Assembly: GCF_024498135.1 (NCBI RefSeq)
Contig: NZ_JANHOH010000001.1
Location: 1,178,001-1,242,000 of the forward strand
DNA length: 64,000 nucleotides
DNA from: Mucilaginibacter aquariorum
Lineage (GTDB): Bacteria > Bacteroidota > Bacteroidia > Sphingobacteriales > Sphingobacteriaceae
Reading direction: 5' to 3'
The notes under the pieces were generated by a model. It was not told where the DNA came from. It was given only the letters and a program-made list of their open reading frames with translations, and did not search any database. Shown here piece after piece: positions 45,480-54,869 of the stretch (the first letter of the stretch is position 1; each line of letters opens with the position of its first letter). The translations under genes and the position numbers were made by a program.

Positions 45480-46916
45480 ATGAATATCAATAATCCGACT
45501 GCTGATCAGGATACCCACTTTTTTGGTGATGTATGTAAAAACTTTGATCATGCAGCACAGTTCACCCACCACGATGCAGGCTTGTTAGACCAGATCAAAT
45601 CTTGCAACAGTGTTTACCGCTTTCGTTTCCCAATACGCAAAGGCAATGGCTTTGAAGTAATTGATGCCTGGCGTGTAGAACACTCGCACCACCAGTCGCC
45701 AACCAAGGGCGGTATCCGCTACAGCGAAATGGTTAACGAGGATGAGGTTATGGCACTTGCAGCCCTTATGACCTACAAATGTGCTATTGTAAACGTACCG
45801 TTTGGCGGTGCAAAGGGTGGTATCAAAATAAACCCAAAAAACTACACTGTTGGTGAACTGGAAAACATAACCCGCCGTTACACAGTAGAATTGATCAAAA
45901 AGAACTTTATAGGCCCCAGCATTGACGTACCTGCACCAGATTATGGATCGGGCGAGCGTGAGATGGGCTGGATCGCTGATACCTATGCAACCATGAACCC
46001 GGGCCAGCTTGATGCTTTAGGTGCGGTTACAGGTAAACCAATTTCATTACACGGTATTGCAGGCCGCCGCGAGGCTACCGGCCGTGGTGTGGCTATTGCT
46101 GTACGCGAATGTGTAAGCGTTGCCGAGGATATGCAAAAAATAGGTTTAACTACAGGCCTATCGGGCAAAAAGGTAATTGTACAGGGTTTAGGTAACGTGG
46201 GTTACTATTCAGCAAAATTCTTATCAGAGTTTGGCGCGGTGATAGTTGGACTTTGCGAATTTGAAGGCGCTATTTATAACGCTGATGGTTTAGATGTAGA
46301 GGCTGTATTCCAGCACCGCAAATCAACCGGCTCTATATTGGGTTATGCCGGTGCTAAGCAAGAGTTTAAAAACACTATGGACGGCCTGGAGCAGCCATGC
46401 GATATTTTAGTGCCTGCTGCATTAGAAAACCAGATAACAGCAGAAAACATTGCCAACATCAAAGCAAAAATTATTGCTGAAGGTGCAAACGGCCCAACTT
46501 CGCCGGAAGCGGAAGAAGCGTTTTACAAAGCTGGTGGTATGATCATCCCGGATATGTATGCTAATGCCGGTGGTGTTACTGTGTCATACTTTGAGTGGTT
46601 AAAAAACCTGAGCCACGTAGCATTTGGCCGTATCAACCGCAGGTTCGAAGAAAACTCAAACCTTAACCTGGTGAATATGGTAGAAGGTATTACCGGTGTG
46701 CCATTAACGCCAATACAGCGTGCAACTATCGTTAAAGGTGCATCAGAGCTTGAACTGGTAAACTCTGGTTTAGAAGATACCATGATCCGCTCTTACCACG
46801 AAATAAGAGAGATCTACAAAAGCAACCCGGCTATAGGTACCCTGCGTAATGCAGCTATGGTGGGCGCTATCAACAAAATAGCAGTATCATACCAAAACCT
46901 TGGTGTTTGGCCGTGA
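45480..46916 (+). CDS. Glutamate (Glu/Leu/Phe/Val) dehydrogenase
   Basis: 478 aa. The catalytic Lys motif [11 protein letters not shown] (about 111-121) and the dinucleotide motif [11 protein letters not shown] (about 237-247) are clear. It interconverts glutamate and 2-oxoglutarate with NAD(P)(H), linking nitrogen and carbon metabolism. In Bacteroidota a gdh gene next to ccm genes is a recurrent arrangement from my memory. It is followed by repeat words and a terminator. Confidence 0.95.
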   Translation: MNINNPTADQDTHFFGDVCKNFDHAAQFTHHDAGLLDQIKSCNSVYRFRFPIRKGNGFEVIDAWRVEHSHHQSPTKGGIRYSEMVNEDEVMALAALMTYKCAIVNVPFGGAKGGIKINPKNYTVGELENITRRYTVELIKKNFIGPSIDVPAPDYGSGEREMGWIADTYATMNPGQLDALGAVTGKPISLHGIAGRREATGRGVAIAVRECVSVAEDMQKIGLTTGLSGKKVIVQGLGNVGYYSAKFLSEFGAVIVGLCEFEGAIYNADGLDVEAVFQHRKSTGSILGYAGAKQEFKNTMDGLEQPCDILVPAALENQITAENIANIKAKIIAEGANGPTSPEAEEAFYKAGGMIIPDMYANAGGVTVSYFEWLKNLSHVAFGRINRRFEENSNLNLVNMVEGITGVPLTPIQRATIVKGASELELVNSGLEDTMIRSYHEIREIYKSNPAIGTLRNAAMVGAINKIAVSYQNLGVWP

Positions 46917-46925
46917 TTTATTTTA

Positions 46926-46954
46926 GAGATTAGAGGGTGGAGATTAGAGATTAG
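46926..46954. repeat. Three GAGATTAG words after gdh
   Basis: GAGATTAG at 46926-46933, 46940-46947 and 46947-46954, just after the gdh stop, followed by TTTCC. They share words with hairpin B and the copy at 50185, but no inverted arm is present here. Confidence 0.55.
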
Positions 46955-46972
46955 TTTCCATCTTAATATTAC

Positions 46973-46998
46973 AAAGAGCGCCCAAAAAGGCGCTCTTT
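46973..46998 (+). terminator. Terminator after gdh
   Basis: AAAGAGCGCC pairs with GGCGCTCTTT around CAAAAA and is followed by TTGTTT. Confidence 0.85.
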
Positions 46999-47071
46999 TT
47001 GTTTAAATTCTTTTTTTTACTGATCATTCTATCGCATAATTAATATGTATATTGATGCCAAATTTATTGCT

Positions 47072-47797
47072 ATGCCTAAGGCTTTTTTTCTGGTTTTTAT
47101 GATGCTGATTATTTCCTGTAAACAAAAGGAAACCGGGAATCAAAGAGTAGTGAAAACTAAAACAGTTAAGCATAAAGCTTTAATTAGTAAAGTAATGCCT
47201 GTACCAAAAGTTGTTGATACAATACTTGATATAACCAGGGATGTTGTAGATGGTCAGCATTTTACAATTCAGAGAACTATGCAGGTTGGCCTGTATGTGT
47301 TCAATTCAAAAAACGATACTATTTTCCGCGATTCGTCTTACATAAGCAACGCTAAGTTTAAGGATTTTAACAATGACGGCTACAAAGATATCTGGATAGT
47401 ACATTCAGAGAATGTGCCGGGCATAAGAGGTTTATTGCTGTATAATAAAGCCAGCAAAACCTATCAGGAAGTTATTGGCTTTGAAGCTTTCCCGGCACCC
47501 GAGGCAATAGCCAACACAAAATATTACTATTCCTACCATCGCAGTGGATGTGCCGACATGAACTGGACGAGCGACCTGTTCTATATTGATAATTATAAGC
47601 CTGTAAAAATTGGCACTATTGAAGGATACGAATGTGCCGACACCGACATTAAAGATGGCGTATATATTTATAAAAAGCGCGGCAAAAAGGAAACCGAAAT
47701 ACGTCGGCTATCTATAAATATCATTAACAATTACGAAGAGAATAAATGGGGCTTTATACAAAGTTACTGGCATAAAAATTATAAGCTGTTTTTATAA
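47072..47797 (+). CDS. Lipoprotein with VCBS/FG-GAP-like repeat
   Basis: 241 aa from the ATG at 47072, chosen because it gives a clean lipoprotein signal (MPKAFFLVFMMLIISC; Cys near 16); an in-frame ATG lies 27 bases upstream. A motif DFNNDGYKDIW (near 100) resembles the calcium loops of VCBS/FG-GAP repeats. The remainder has no assigned domain. It is likely tethered to the membrane facing the periplasm. Function unknown. Confidence 0.78.
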   Translation: MPKAFFLVFMMLIISCKQKETGNQRVVKTKTVKHKALISKVMPVPKVVDTILDITRDVVDGQHFTIQRTMQVGLYVFNSKNDTIFRDSSYISNAKFKDFNNDGYKDIWIVHSENVPGIRGLLLYNKASKTYQEVIGFEAFPAPEAIANTKYYYSYHRSGCADMNWTSDLFYIDNYKPVKIGTIEGYECADTDIKDGVYIYKKRGKKETEIRRLSINIINNYEENKWGFIQSYWHKNYKLFL

Positions 47798-47923
47798 ATA
47801 GTACACCCATAACTTACAGCCCCCAATTTCCCCTACCCATCCTTATTTTACCTTAACGAATGTTAACAGATACCTATGCTTGTATTTGGGCAGATTACTT
47901 TTATCTTAAACAACCCAAACAAC

Positions 47924-49498
47924 ATGAAAAGGAAACTCATTATTGTATTATTTTTAACCACTTTACTGCTCCTTGGCATTATAGCCATACAGGCCTACTG
48001 GAGCTTTAGCGCTTACAAGCTGAACAAAGAAAAATTCGACGGTGATATCAATACCGCTATGCAGCGTGCACTGGATAGCTGTAAAAAGGACTATTTCGAC
48101 TCGATACGGGTGGTAATGATTAGGCGACTATCGGATACGGGCACGCATATCAAAATAGACACTATGCGTGGTGTGGATACGGCCCATATGCCATTACATA
48201 TATCCATAACTAATAAATATACGGATCCGGGCAACCCTTACATTACCAGCATCCCCATATATAATTTTTACCTAAAAAAAATAAACCACAAAGCCACAGT
48301 GCCCGAATTATTAACAGAAATGTCGTTCTATGTACCCAACTTAAACGATAAATTAATGATGCTATTAGGTATGGAAGATGCTATAAATGACCTAAGGCGT
48401 AAACAAGCCTTTCATAGCGGCACCTTTGAACTTCCCAAAAATTACAGGCAGGCCGATAGTATTAAGATTGAACACTATTACCGGGCCGAACTGCATAAAT
48501 TACACCCCAAGGCAAACTTTGAGCTCCGTTTTTCAGATAAGCCCATCCCTGCAACACCAGCCGATCCACACCATGTTAAGGAGCTTAGATACAGCGAAAC
48601 CGACCAGTACGCTTATAAATACCATGGTTTTTTGTTTTTACAACATAACGAGAGGAACACCCTATTTGTACGGGCTATTTTTGACAGGGCACAGGTTGGT
48701 GTGTTAAAAGAAATGTTAGTAGCGTTATTATTGTCGGGCTTACTCATCGTGTTTACCATTTTTTGCTTTTACTACATCATCCATACTATCATCCAGCAAA
48801 AAAAGCTAACGGAGCTAAAAGATGATTTCATCAACAATATGACGCACGAGCTAAAAACCCCCATAGCCACCATAACCGTTGCCATAGAGGGGTTACAGAA
48901 ATATAATGCACTAAACGATCCCGAAAAAACGCAGCGTTACCTGCAAACCTCCCGCAATGAGCTAACCCGCCTGAATGACCTTGTAGGCAAAGTACTGAAT
49001 GTAGCTGCCTTTGAAAATAAGGAGGTCCGGCTGAATAAAGAGCGGGTTGATATTGATGAACTTGTGAACGACCTGGTTGCATCAGAGACCTTGAAAACCG
49101 ACAAAAAGGTAAACGTTAGTTATGACAATAAAGGAAGCATTAAATATATTGAGGCCGATAAACTGCATTTGCGAAACGTATTGGCCAACATAATAGATAA
49201 TGCCATTAAGTACTGCGATGAGCCTGTGGATATCAATATAAACCTGTACAAACACAATAACAACGCTGTGTTCTCAATAAAAGATAATGGCATTGGCATC
49301 CCTACAGCACACGTTAAGCATATATTTGATAAGTTTCATCGTGTACCCACCGGTAATGTGCACAATGTAAAAGGTACGGGCCTGGGCCTAAACTATGTTA
49401 AGTATATTGTACAGGCGCATGGTGGTAATGTATCGGTAAAAAGCGAACCCGGTGCAGGCAGCGAGTTTATTATTACTTTACCTTTAAAAAATGGATAA
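47924..49498 (+). CDS. Membrane sensor histidine kinase
   Basis: 524 aa from the ATG at 47924, which starts with a membrane helix (KLIIVLFLTTLLLLGII). A periplasmic part of about 240 residues separates it from a second helix (about 268-292). The phospho-acceptor is His308 (NNMTHELKTP), followed by the N box (NVLANIIDNAIKY) and G boxes (DNGIGIP, GTGLGLNYV). It overlaps the response regulator gene by 8 bases. The signal is unknown; no known sensor domain is recognised. Confidence 0.93.
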   Translation: MKRKLIIVLFLTTLLLLGIIAIQAYWSFSAYKLNKEKFDGDINTAMQRALDSCKKDYFDSIRVVMIRRLSDTGTHIKIDTMRGVDTAHMPLHISITNKYTDPGNPYITSIPIYNFYLKKINHKATVPELLTEMSFYVPNLNDKLMMLLGMEDAINDLRRKQAFHSGTFELPKNYRQADSIKIEHYYRAELHKLHPKANFELRFSDKPIPATPADPHHVKELRYSETDQYAYKYHGFLFLQHNERNTLFVRAIFDRAQVGVLKEMLVALLLSGLLIVFTIFCFYYIIHTIIQQKKLTELKDDFINNMTHELKTPIATITVAIEGLQKYNALNDPEKTQRYLQTSRNELTRLNDLVGKVLNVAAFENKEVRLNKERVDIDELVNDLVASETLKTDKKVNVSYDNKGSIKYIEADKLHLRNVLANIIDNAIKYCDEPVDININLYKHNNNAVFSIKDNGIGIPTAHVKHIFDKFHRVPTGNVHNVKGTGLGLNYVKYIVQAHGGNVSVKSEPGAGSEFIITLPLKNG

Positions 49499-50180
49499 GA
49501 TCCGCGTTTTACTTGCCGAAGACGAACTTTCGCTGGCGCACATTGTACGCGAAAGCCTGGAAGAAACCGGTTTTGAAGTGATACTTTGCGCTAATGGTGA
49601 GCAGGCCCTGCTAAAATATCGCGAGAAAAAACCCGACATTTTAGCGCTTGATGTGATGATGCCCAAGATGGATGGTTTTGAAGTAGCCCGGCATATCCGC
49701 GAAACGGATAAACTTACCCCTATCATTTTCCTCACGGCCCGTTCGCAGCCTAAAGATGTGGTTACAGGTTTTGAAAGCGGTGCGAACGATTACCTGAAGA
49801 AACCCTTTAGCGTAGAAGAATTGGTTATCAGGATAAGGGTTTTGCTAAGCCATAACCGCTTGCTGGAACGGCCAAAACCGGTGAACGAAAACTACCAGAT
49901 AAGTAACCTCATTTTCAACTCGGGTAAGAACACACTTCAGCAAGGGATAAATACCTGGCCCATAACCGCCCGCGAAAGTGATATATTAAAAATGCTGTGC
50001 AAACATCAGCATGAGGTTATCCCCCGTAAATTATTGCTTACAACCATTTGGGGCGATGACAGCTTTTTTAATGCCCGCAGTCTGGATGTATTCATCACCA
50101 AGCTCCGCCGGCACTTACAGGCCGATCCTAATATCCAGATCATTAATATAAGGGGTGTTGGGTATAAATTGGTATGGTAG
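49491..50180 (+). CDS. OmpR-family response regulator
   Basis: 229 aa. The receiver domain has the acceptor Asp54 (LALDVMMPKMDG) and the Lys of the KKPF motif; the C-terminal winged helix (about 130-228) has the DNA-binding block with RESDILKMLCKH and RSLDVFITKLRRHL. It forms a two-component pair with the overlapping kinase gene. Target genes cannot be read from the sequence. Confidence 0.95.
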   Translation: MDKIRVLLAEDELSLAHIVRESLEETGFEVILCANGEQALLKYREKKPDILALDVMMPKMDGFEVARHIRETDKLTPIIFLTARSQPKDVVTGFESGANDYLKKPFSVEELVIRIRVLLSHNRLLERPKPVNENYQISNLIFNSGKNTLQQGINTWPITARESDILKMLCKHQHEVIPRKLLLTTIWGDDSFFNARSLDVFITKLRRHLQADPNIQIINIRGVGYKLVW

Positions 50181-50184
50181 GTTG

Positions 50185-50199
50185 GTGATTAGAGGTTAG
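50185..50199. repeat. GTGATTAGAGGTTAG repeat after the response regulator
   Basis: The 15-mer is identical to the complement of the right arm of hairpin B (32194-32208). It lies 4 bases after the stop codon and directly before a terminator. Confidence 0.6.
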
Positions 50200-50205
50200 T
50201 TTCAT

Positions 50206-50237
50206 AAAAAAAGAGCGCCTTCTGGCGCTCTTTTTTT
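50206..50237 (+). terminator. Terminator after the two-component genes
   Basis: A 14-bp stem (A7 GAGCGCC with GGCGCTC T7) around TTCT. Confidence 0.85.
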
Positions 50238-50246
50238 ATCTCCACC

Positions 50247-50384
50247 TGTCATTTCGAACGAGCAAGCGTGGGACGGAGCCAGAGGCGCGAGGAGAAATCT
50301 TTTACTCCTTGCATCCGGCTACGCATGTGGTTAACTTATCGCTTGTAAAAGATTTCTCCTCGCTATCGCTCGTTCGAAATGACA
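50247..50384. repeat. 138-bp palindromic repeat element
   Basis: Outer arms of 17 bp (50247-50263 with 50368-50384) and inner arms of 18 bp (50287-50304 with 50346-50363) are perfect complements. The outer arm contains the TTCGAA word and the inner arm GAGGAGAAATC. Such elements are, from my memory, dispersed in many Bacteroidota genomes. No gene is present in this stretch. Confidence 0.75.
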
Positions 50385-50401
50385 AGTTTGTTATTTGTGG
50401 A

Positions 50402-51040
50402 TTATTTATCCGCAATAAATGGAGCCTGGTTCACAAGCTCTGCACTATTCAGCTGCGCGATCATGAATAAGGCCAGATTAGTGGCGCTAATGTTGTTGCC
50501 CGGGCAGTCTGTCAGGCTTACTATAATTTCACCCACATCGTCTGTTTGAATAATAAGCGGTAGGCGCACCATGGTCCAGTTGGTATGGCTATCCGTTAAT
50601 AGCTGGTATTCTACCTGCCTGTCGGCTGTTGTTGTGGGGAAGTTTTCGTACATCCACCTGGTGCCGAATTGGGTTTGCTCGCTTTTTTGATCGAATGGCG
50701 TATCAACGTTTAAACCTGCCGTGGTAATGTACCTGCTGATGTTATGCGCTGCCATAGCCTTCAAAATATTACGGGTAGCATCGCTAAAGATGGTGGGCTC
50801 TCCTACCGGCTGGCTTAAACAACTTAGCACCGCATCGCAACCTGCAAGCAGGGAATGTATAGCGTTATAATCGCGGGCATCACCTTTAACTATTTCGATA
50901 AGCGGGTTATCGATATCAAGGGTTTCGGGTTTGCGGTGCAATAATTTAATAGCGAAGTTTTGCTTAAGTAATTGCTTAACCAGGTACTTTCCTGATTTGC
51001 CTGTGCCGCCAATAACGGCAACTCTATGAATAGGTTTCAT
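50402..51040 (-). CDS. NmrA/SDR-like NAD(P)H-binding protein
   Basis: 212 aa. The first strand-loop-helix is the nucleotide motif GGTGKSGKYLVKQL (about 10-23), followed by typical SDR-like blocks (VKGDARDYNAI, DAVLSCLSQPVG). There is no clear YxxxK catalytic pair, which fits the atypical NmrA-like group that binds the cofactor as a sensor or acts as a reductase. It is transcribed alone toward the palindromic repeat. Confidence 0.85.
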   Translation of the reverse strand: MKPIHRVAVIGGTGKSGKYLVKQLLKQNFAIKLLHRKPETLDIDNPLIEIVKGDARDYNAIHSLLAGCDAVLSCLSQPVGEPTIFSDATRNILKAMAAHNISRYITTAGLNVDTPFDQKSEQTQFGTRWMYENFPTTTADRQVEYQLLTDSHTNWTMVRLPLIIQTDDVGEIIVSLTDCPGNNISATNLALFMIAQLNSAELVNQAPFIADK

Positions 51041-51878
51041 TTGTTCTCTTTATAAAAATTGTAAAATAGTAATTGATGGTCTTGCTGTTTTAGTAAGCAC
51101 AAAAGATACATTGCCGGTAATGGCGCTGTAATAGAATGAGATATTTTATAAAGAGATTTTAATAGTGCTAATGTAGGGAAAATAAATCAACGCGTCATTG
51201 CTGTAAGGTACGAAGCAATCTCTCTAGAATAGATAGCAACCCATGCTGGCAAACCTTTCGTGCGGAATTTATTTCGACATTTCTCATGCTACGTGTACGC
51301 TAAACATTGGCCCGCTCAATCGCCGCGGGAGGCTGTTACTTTGTCTTGATACAAAGTAACCAAAAATCAAGTCGGCAAAAAGGCTTCTCTGCCGCACAGG
51401 GCCTTTGCCCTGCAAACCGGGCAGAACCACGGGCTGGAATCTTTTGCCCCACTGACGTTCGCTCTTGGCCTCGTGCTTCAGCAAAATTTCCTATGCCCCT
51501 GCCACGCACAAGGCCACCATCGTTCTGCCCGCTTTCGCCCGAAGCTGTTTTGCCGACGGGGAACTGCAAAACACTCCTCCCTCTGTTCCCCTTTCAGGGG
51601 GTTAGGGGGTTGCGTTAAGGATTGAAGCGGATACAGGCCTGTAGCTAATGCCTGTGCAGATGAGCGTAAAGCCCGGGCCGAAGGCAACGCCCTTAAGAAA
51701 GATGCAAGATATTAGAATAAAGAGACTATACCTGCAAGTCTTATCTCTTTATTCTTACATCTTGATTCTTTCTCAACTTATTAATAATAATTCTAAATAA
51801 CATATATCCCTTGTAATAAACTTATTTAGCGCTGCGTTTTGTATTTTTGTAAACTGTAATACAGGAAAATATCAATTA
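51041..51878. other. Repeat-rich non-coding stretch upstream of ccmE
   Basis: About 840 bases without a convincing gene. At about 51193-51220 there is a decayed copy of a CGTCATTG...GTACGAAGCAATCTC-type repeat. From about 51300 to 51690 a GC-richer block holds the inverted repeat GTTACTTTGT/ACAAAGTAAC (51335-51344 and 51351-51360), several CCCC/GGGG-rich words (CCCCTTTCAGGGGGTTAG near 51590) and no open frame that looks like protein. The last 150 bases are AT-rich and hold the ccmE promoter. Confidence 0.65.
51842..51849 (+). promoter_or_regulatory. TATTTTTG promoter box before ccmE
   Basis: TATTTTTG fits TAnnTTTG exactly and lies 30 bases before the ccmE ATG, with a TTA about 17 bases upstream. 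Confidence 0.5.
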
Positions 51879-52292
51879 ATGAAGAAAAGCTCAATTATAG
51901 GTATCGTTGTTATTGCTATCGCTATCGCGGTTATTATCAGCACCTATTCAAATACAAGCACTTACGGTTCTTTTAACGATGCTAAGGCAACTAAGAGTGA
52001 ATTGCATGTTGTTGGCCAGTTAAATAAAACCAAAGAGTTGTTTTATGATGCCACTAAAGATGCCAATTACTTCTCTTTTTACATGAAAGATAATAAGGGT
52101 GAGGAGTGTAAAGTTATTTACAGTGGTACAAAACCGCAGGACTTCGAACGCTCGGAACAAATTGTACTTACCGGCAAAATGAAGGGCAATGAATTTCATG
52201 CATCAAAAATATTGACGAAATGCCCGTCTAAATACACCGATGAAAAACTGAAGGTTACCGAGGTAAGCGCCAGAAAAAGCGCCAATTTATAA
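51879..52292 (+). CDS. ccmE: Haem chaperone CcmE with a CxxxY motif
   Basis: 137 aa. A single N-terminal membrane helix (about 5-24) anchors a periplasmic OB-fold domain. In E. coli CcmE the haem-binding residue is a His in an HxxxY motif; here the same position reads Cys115-Pro-Ser-Lys-Tyr119. This is the variant reported for some archaea and deltaproteobacteria (System I*). CcmF follows after 13 bases, so the two are in one operon. Other possible haem contacts, such as His107, cannot be judged from sequence. Confidence 0.9.
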   Translation: MKKSSIIGIVVIAIAIAVIISTYSNTSTYGSFNDAKATKSELHVVGQLNKTKELFYDATKDANYFSFYMKDNKGEECKVIYSGTKPQDFERSEQIVLTGKMKGNEFHASKILTKCPSKYTDEKLKVTEVSARKSANL

Positions 52293-52305
52293 TTAATTTT
52301 TTTTA

Positions 52306-54771
52306 ATGGATATAATTTTCAAAGGCGAACACCTGTTACCAGGGCAGTTGGGCCAATTTTTTGTCGTACTTGCATTTGGTGCCGCTCTTTTTTCATTTAT
52401 CTGTTACTTTTTTGCCACGCAGGAAACTGCCCCTAAAAGCGATAACTCCTGGCTACGCCTTGGTCGTATTGGTTACTGGTTAAATACGGTAGCGATAGTA
52501 GGCATGGGTGTTTGCCTGTTCTACATCCTTTACAATCATTATTTCGAATATCATTACGCATGGTCGTACACCTCGCGCGAACTGCCTGTTTACTACCTTA
52601 TATCGGGTTTTTGGAACGGACAAGAAGGCGGCTTTTTGCTGTGGATGTTTTGGGAAGCCGTTTTAGGTAACATCCTGATATGGCGAGCAAAATCATGGGA
52701 AAAACCGGTGATGACAACCCTAGCCTTATCGCAAGTGGTATTAGGCACCATGATACTTGGCTTGCAAATAGGCAGCGCGCATATAGGCAGCTCGCCATTT
52801 ATGCTGTTACGGAACTCGGGGATTGAAGGCCCGATCTTCCAGAATGCGAACTATCTCGACTTTATAAAAGACGGTAAGGGCATGAACCCTTCGCTGCAAA
52901 ACTACTGGATGATCATTCACCCGCCAACCTTGTTCTTAGGTTCGGCATCATTGGTTGTGCCATTTGCCTTCGCGGTGGCCGGCTTATGGAAAAGGCGTTA
53001 CAAAGAGTGGGTGCAGCCTGCTATCCCTTACGCTTTATTTTCGTGTATGGTGTTGGGCACAGGCGTTATCATGGGTTCGTTTTGGGCTTATGAGTCGTTA
53101 AACTTTGGTGGCTTTTGGGCATGGGATCCGGTAGAGAACGCCTCTATTTTCCCCTGGTTAATATTGGTTGCCGCGGTACACGTGCTAATTGTTTATAAAA
53201 ATACAGGTCACTCCTACTTCACAGCAACGTTTTTAACATTAGTTGCTTTTGTACTGGTTTGGTATTCATCATTCCTGGCCCGTAGCGGTGTATTGGGCGA
53301 ATCATCTGTACACGCCTTTACCGATCTGGGCCTGTTTTGGCAACTGGTTATAGGTATACTTATATTTTTGGCCATTACCGCTTACCTGCTTATTTCCCGC
53401 TTTAAGGAAATGCCCATCACCAAAAAAGACGAGGAAACCTACTCGCGCGAGTTTTGGATGTTTGTAGGTGCTATATTCCTGGGCTTGTCATGTTTCCACC
53501 TTATTGTTGTAACATCGGTACCGGTTTGGAACCTCATGTTTGGCACTAAGTTCGCCCCGCCAACAGATCCCGTTAAGCATTACAATGTGATCCAGGCATC
53601 GTTTGCGGTAGTAATTGCCTTATTGAGCGGCTTTACCCAGTTCCTTAAATATAAAAAGACCGACGTTACCCGTTTCTTTATCACTACATTGATATACCTG
53701 GTATTTGCTGCTTTAATTACCGGTTTGGCTGTATACGCCACCGGCTTTTACAAGCTACACTTTGTATTTATTATAGTAATGCTTTGCTCTATATATACCA
53801 TTGTGAGCAACGGCAAAATACTGGCAGATTCATTTAAAGGCAAATACAAACTGGCCGGTTCGGCTGTAGCGCATATTGGTTTCGGCCTGTTATTGGTTGG
53901 CGCGCTGATATCTGCAGGCACGCAAAAGGTAGTATCTGAAAACCTTACCGGCGAGCAATACAGCGTCGAATTTGCTAAGGACGAAAACCCTAAAGAGAAT
54001 ATCCTGCTCTATAAGAACGAGCCGCTTAAAATGGGCGAGTATATGGTGACGTTTAAAGGCGATACCATAGAAGGTGCAAGCCATTTCTTCAATATAGATT
54101 ATCAGCGTATAAAAGAAGGCAAGGTTACTGAAAGCTTTACGCTTAGGCCAAATGTAATACAGGCGCAGGGCGGCATGTCGTCAACGCCGGATACCAAGCA
54201 CTACCTGTTCCATGACCTGTACACCCACATCACCATGACCAACGTGATAAGTACCGCGCCACAAGCAGAAGAAGCATCGCATGGCGAGGAAGGTGATGAC
54301 AAGAACTATGATGCCCCTGTAGCGCATGAGATTGCCATTGGTGACACCATGACCTACCGCGATGGTATAATTGTACTAAAAGGCTTAAACAAGAACGTTA
54401 AGCTGCAAAACATACCACTTACTGATAAAGATATTGCCGTAGGAGCGCAACTGGAAGTAATTACCCACGGTAAAACTTACCAAAGCGAGCCTGTGTACAT
54501 GATAAAAGGCCGCGCCGTTTTTGATTTTGGTAAAAAGATTGAAGATGCGGGTTTAAAACTACGTTTCACCAAGATCATCCCCGGCCAAACGGTTGCAGAT
54601 GGCAAAGTAGAAATAACCGTTTACCAGCAACCCGAGAGCAAGAAGAAATTTATTGTAATGAAGGCTATCGAATTCCCATACATCAACTTCTTATGGGCAG
54701 GTACCATTATTATGATCGTTGGTTTCTTTATGTCGATATTAAGAAGGAATAAAGAAGTAAAAACGGTATAA
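52306..54771 (+). CDS. ccmF: Haem lyase CcmF
   Basis: 821 aa with about 13-15 membrane helices. The tryptophan-rich haem-handling motif GGFWAWDPVENASIFPW is at about residues 268-284 and conserved His residues occur in neighbouring loops. A periplasmic domain (about 545-790) precedes the last helix. It ligates haem from CcmE to apocytochrome c. CcmH and CcmG are not in the window. It is followed by a strong terminator. Confidence 0.95.
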   Translation: MDIIFKGEHLLPGQLGQFFVVLAFGAALFSFICYFFATQETAPKSDNSWLRLGRIGYWLNTVAIVGMGVCLFYILYNHYFEYHYAWSYTSRELPVYYLISGFWNGQEGGFLLWMFWEAVLGNILIWRAKSWEKPVMTTLALSQVVLGTMILGLQIGSAHIGSSPFMLLRNSGIEGPIFQNANYLDFIKDGKGMNPSLQNYWMIIHPPTLFLGSASLVVPFAFAVAGLWKRRYKEWVQPAIPYALFSCMVLGTGVIMGSFWAYESLNFGGFWAWDPVENASIFPWLILVAAVHVLIVYKNTGHSYFTATFLTLVAFVLVWYSSFLARSGVLGESSVHAFTDLGLFWQLVIGILIFLAITAYLLISRFKEMPITKKDEETYSREFWMFVGAIFLGLSCFHLIVVTSVPVWNLMFGTKFAPPTDPVKHYNVIQASFAVVIALLSGFTQFLKYKKTDVTRFFITTLIYLVFAALITGLAVYATGFYKLHFVFIIVMLCSIYTIVSNGKILADSFKGKYKLAGSAVAHIGFGLLLVGALISAGTQKVVSENLTGEQYSVEFAKDENPKENILLYKNEPLKMGEYMVTFKGDTIEGASHFFNIDYQRIKEGKVTESFTLRPNVIQAQGGMSSTPDTKHYLFHDLYTHITMTNVISTAPQAEEASHGEEGDDKNYDAPVAHEIAIGDTMTYRDGIIVLKGLNKNVKLQNIPLTDKDIAVGAQLEVITHGKTYQSEPVYMIKGRAVFDFGKKIEDAGLKLRFTKIIPGQTVADGKVEITVYQQPESKKKFIVMKAIEFPYINFLWAGTIIMIVGFFMSILRRNKEVKTV

Positions 54772-54796
54772 GTAAAAATCACCACCTAAAAATCCT

Positions 54797-54829
54797 CAAA
54801 AGCCATAAAGTAATTCTTTGTGGCTTTTG
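54797..54829 (+). terminator. Terminator of the ccmEF unit
   Basis: CAAAAGCCATAAAG pairs with CTTTGTGGCTTTTG with one mismatch, 26 bases after the ccmF stop. Confidence 0.75.
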
Positions 54830-54869
54830 CATTTATATACGAAATGATTAGATGCCGTTAAGCATAGGA

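Noticed and set aside
51284..51690. Several overlapping open frames of 66-103 codons in the GC-richer block before ccmE
   Set aside because: They overlap in opposite directions, are rich in Pro, Arg, Ala and Gly from repeat words, lack ribosome binding sites, and coincide with dispersed-repeat sequence.
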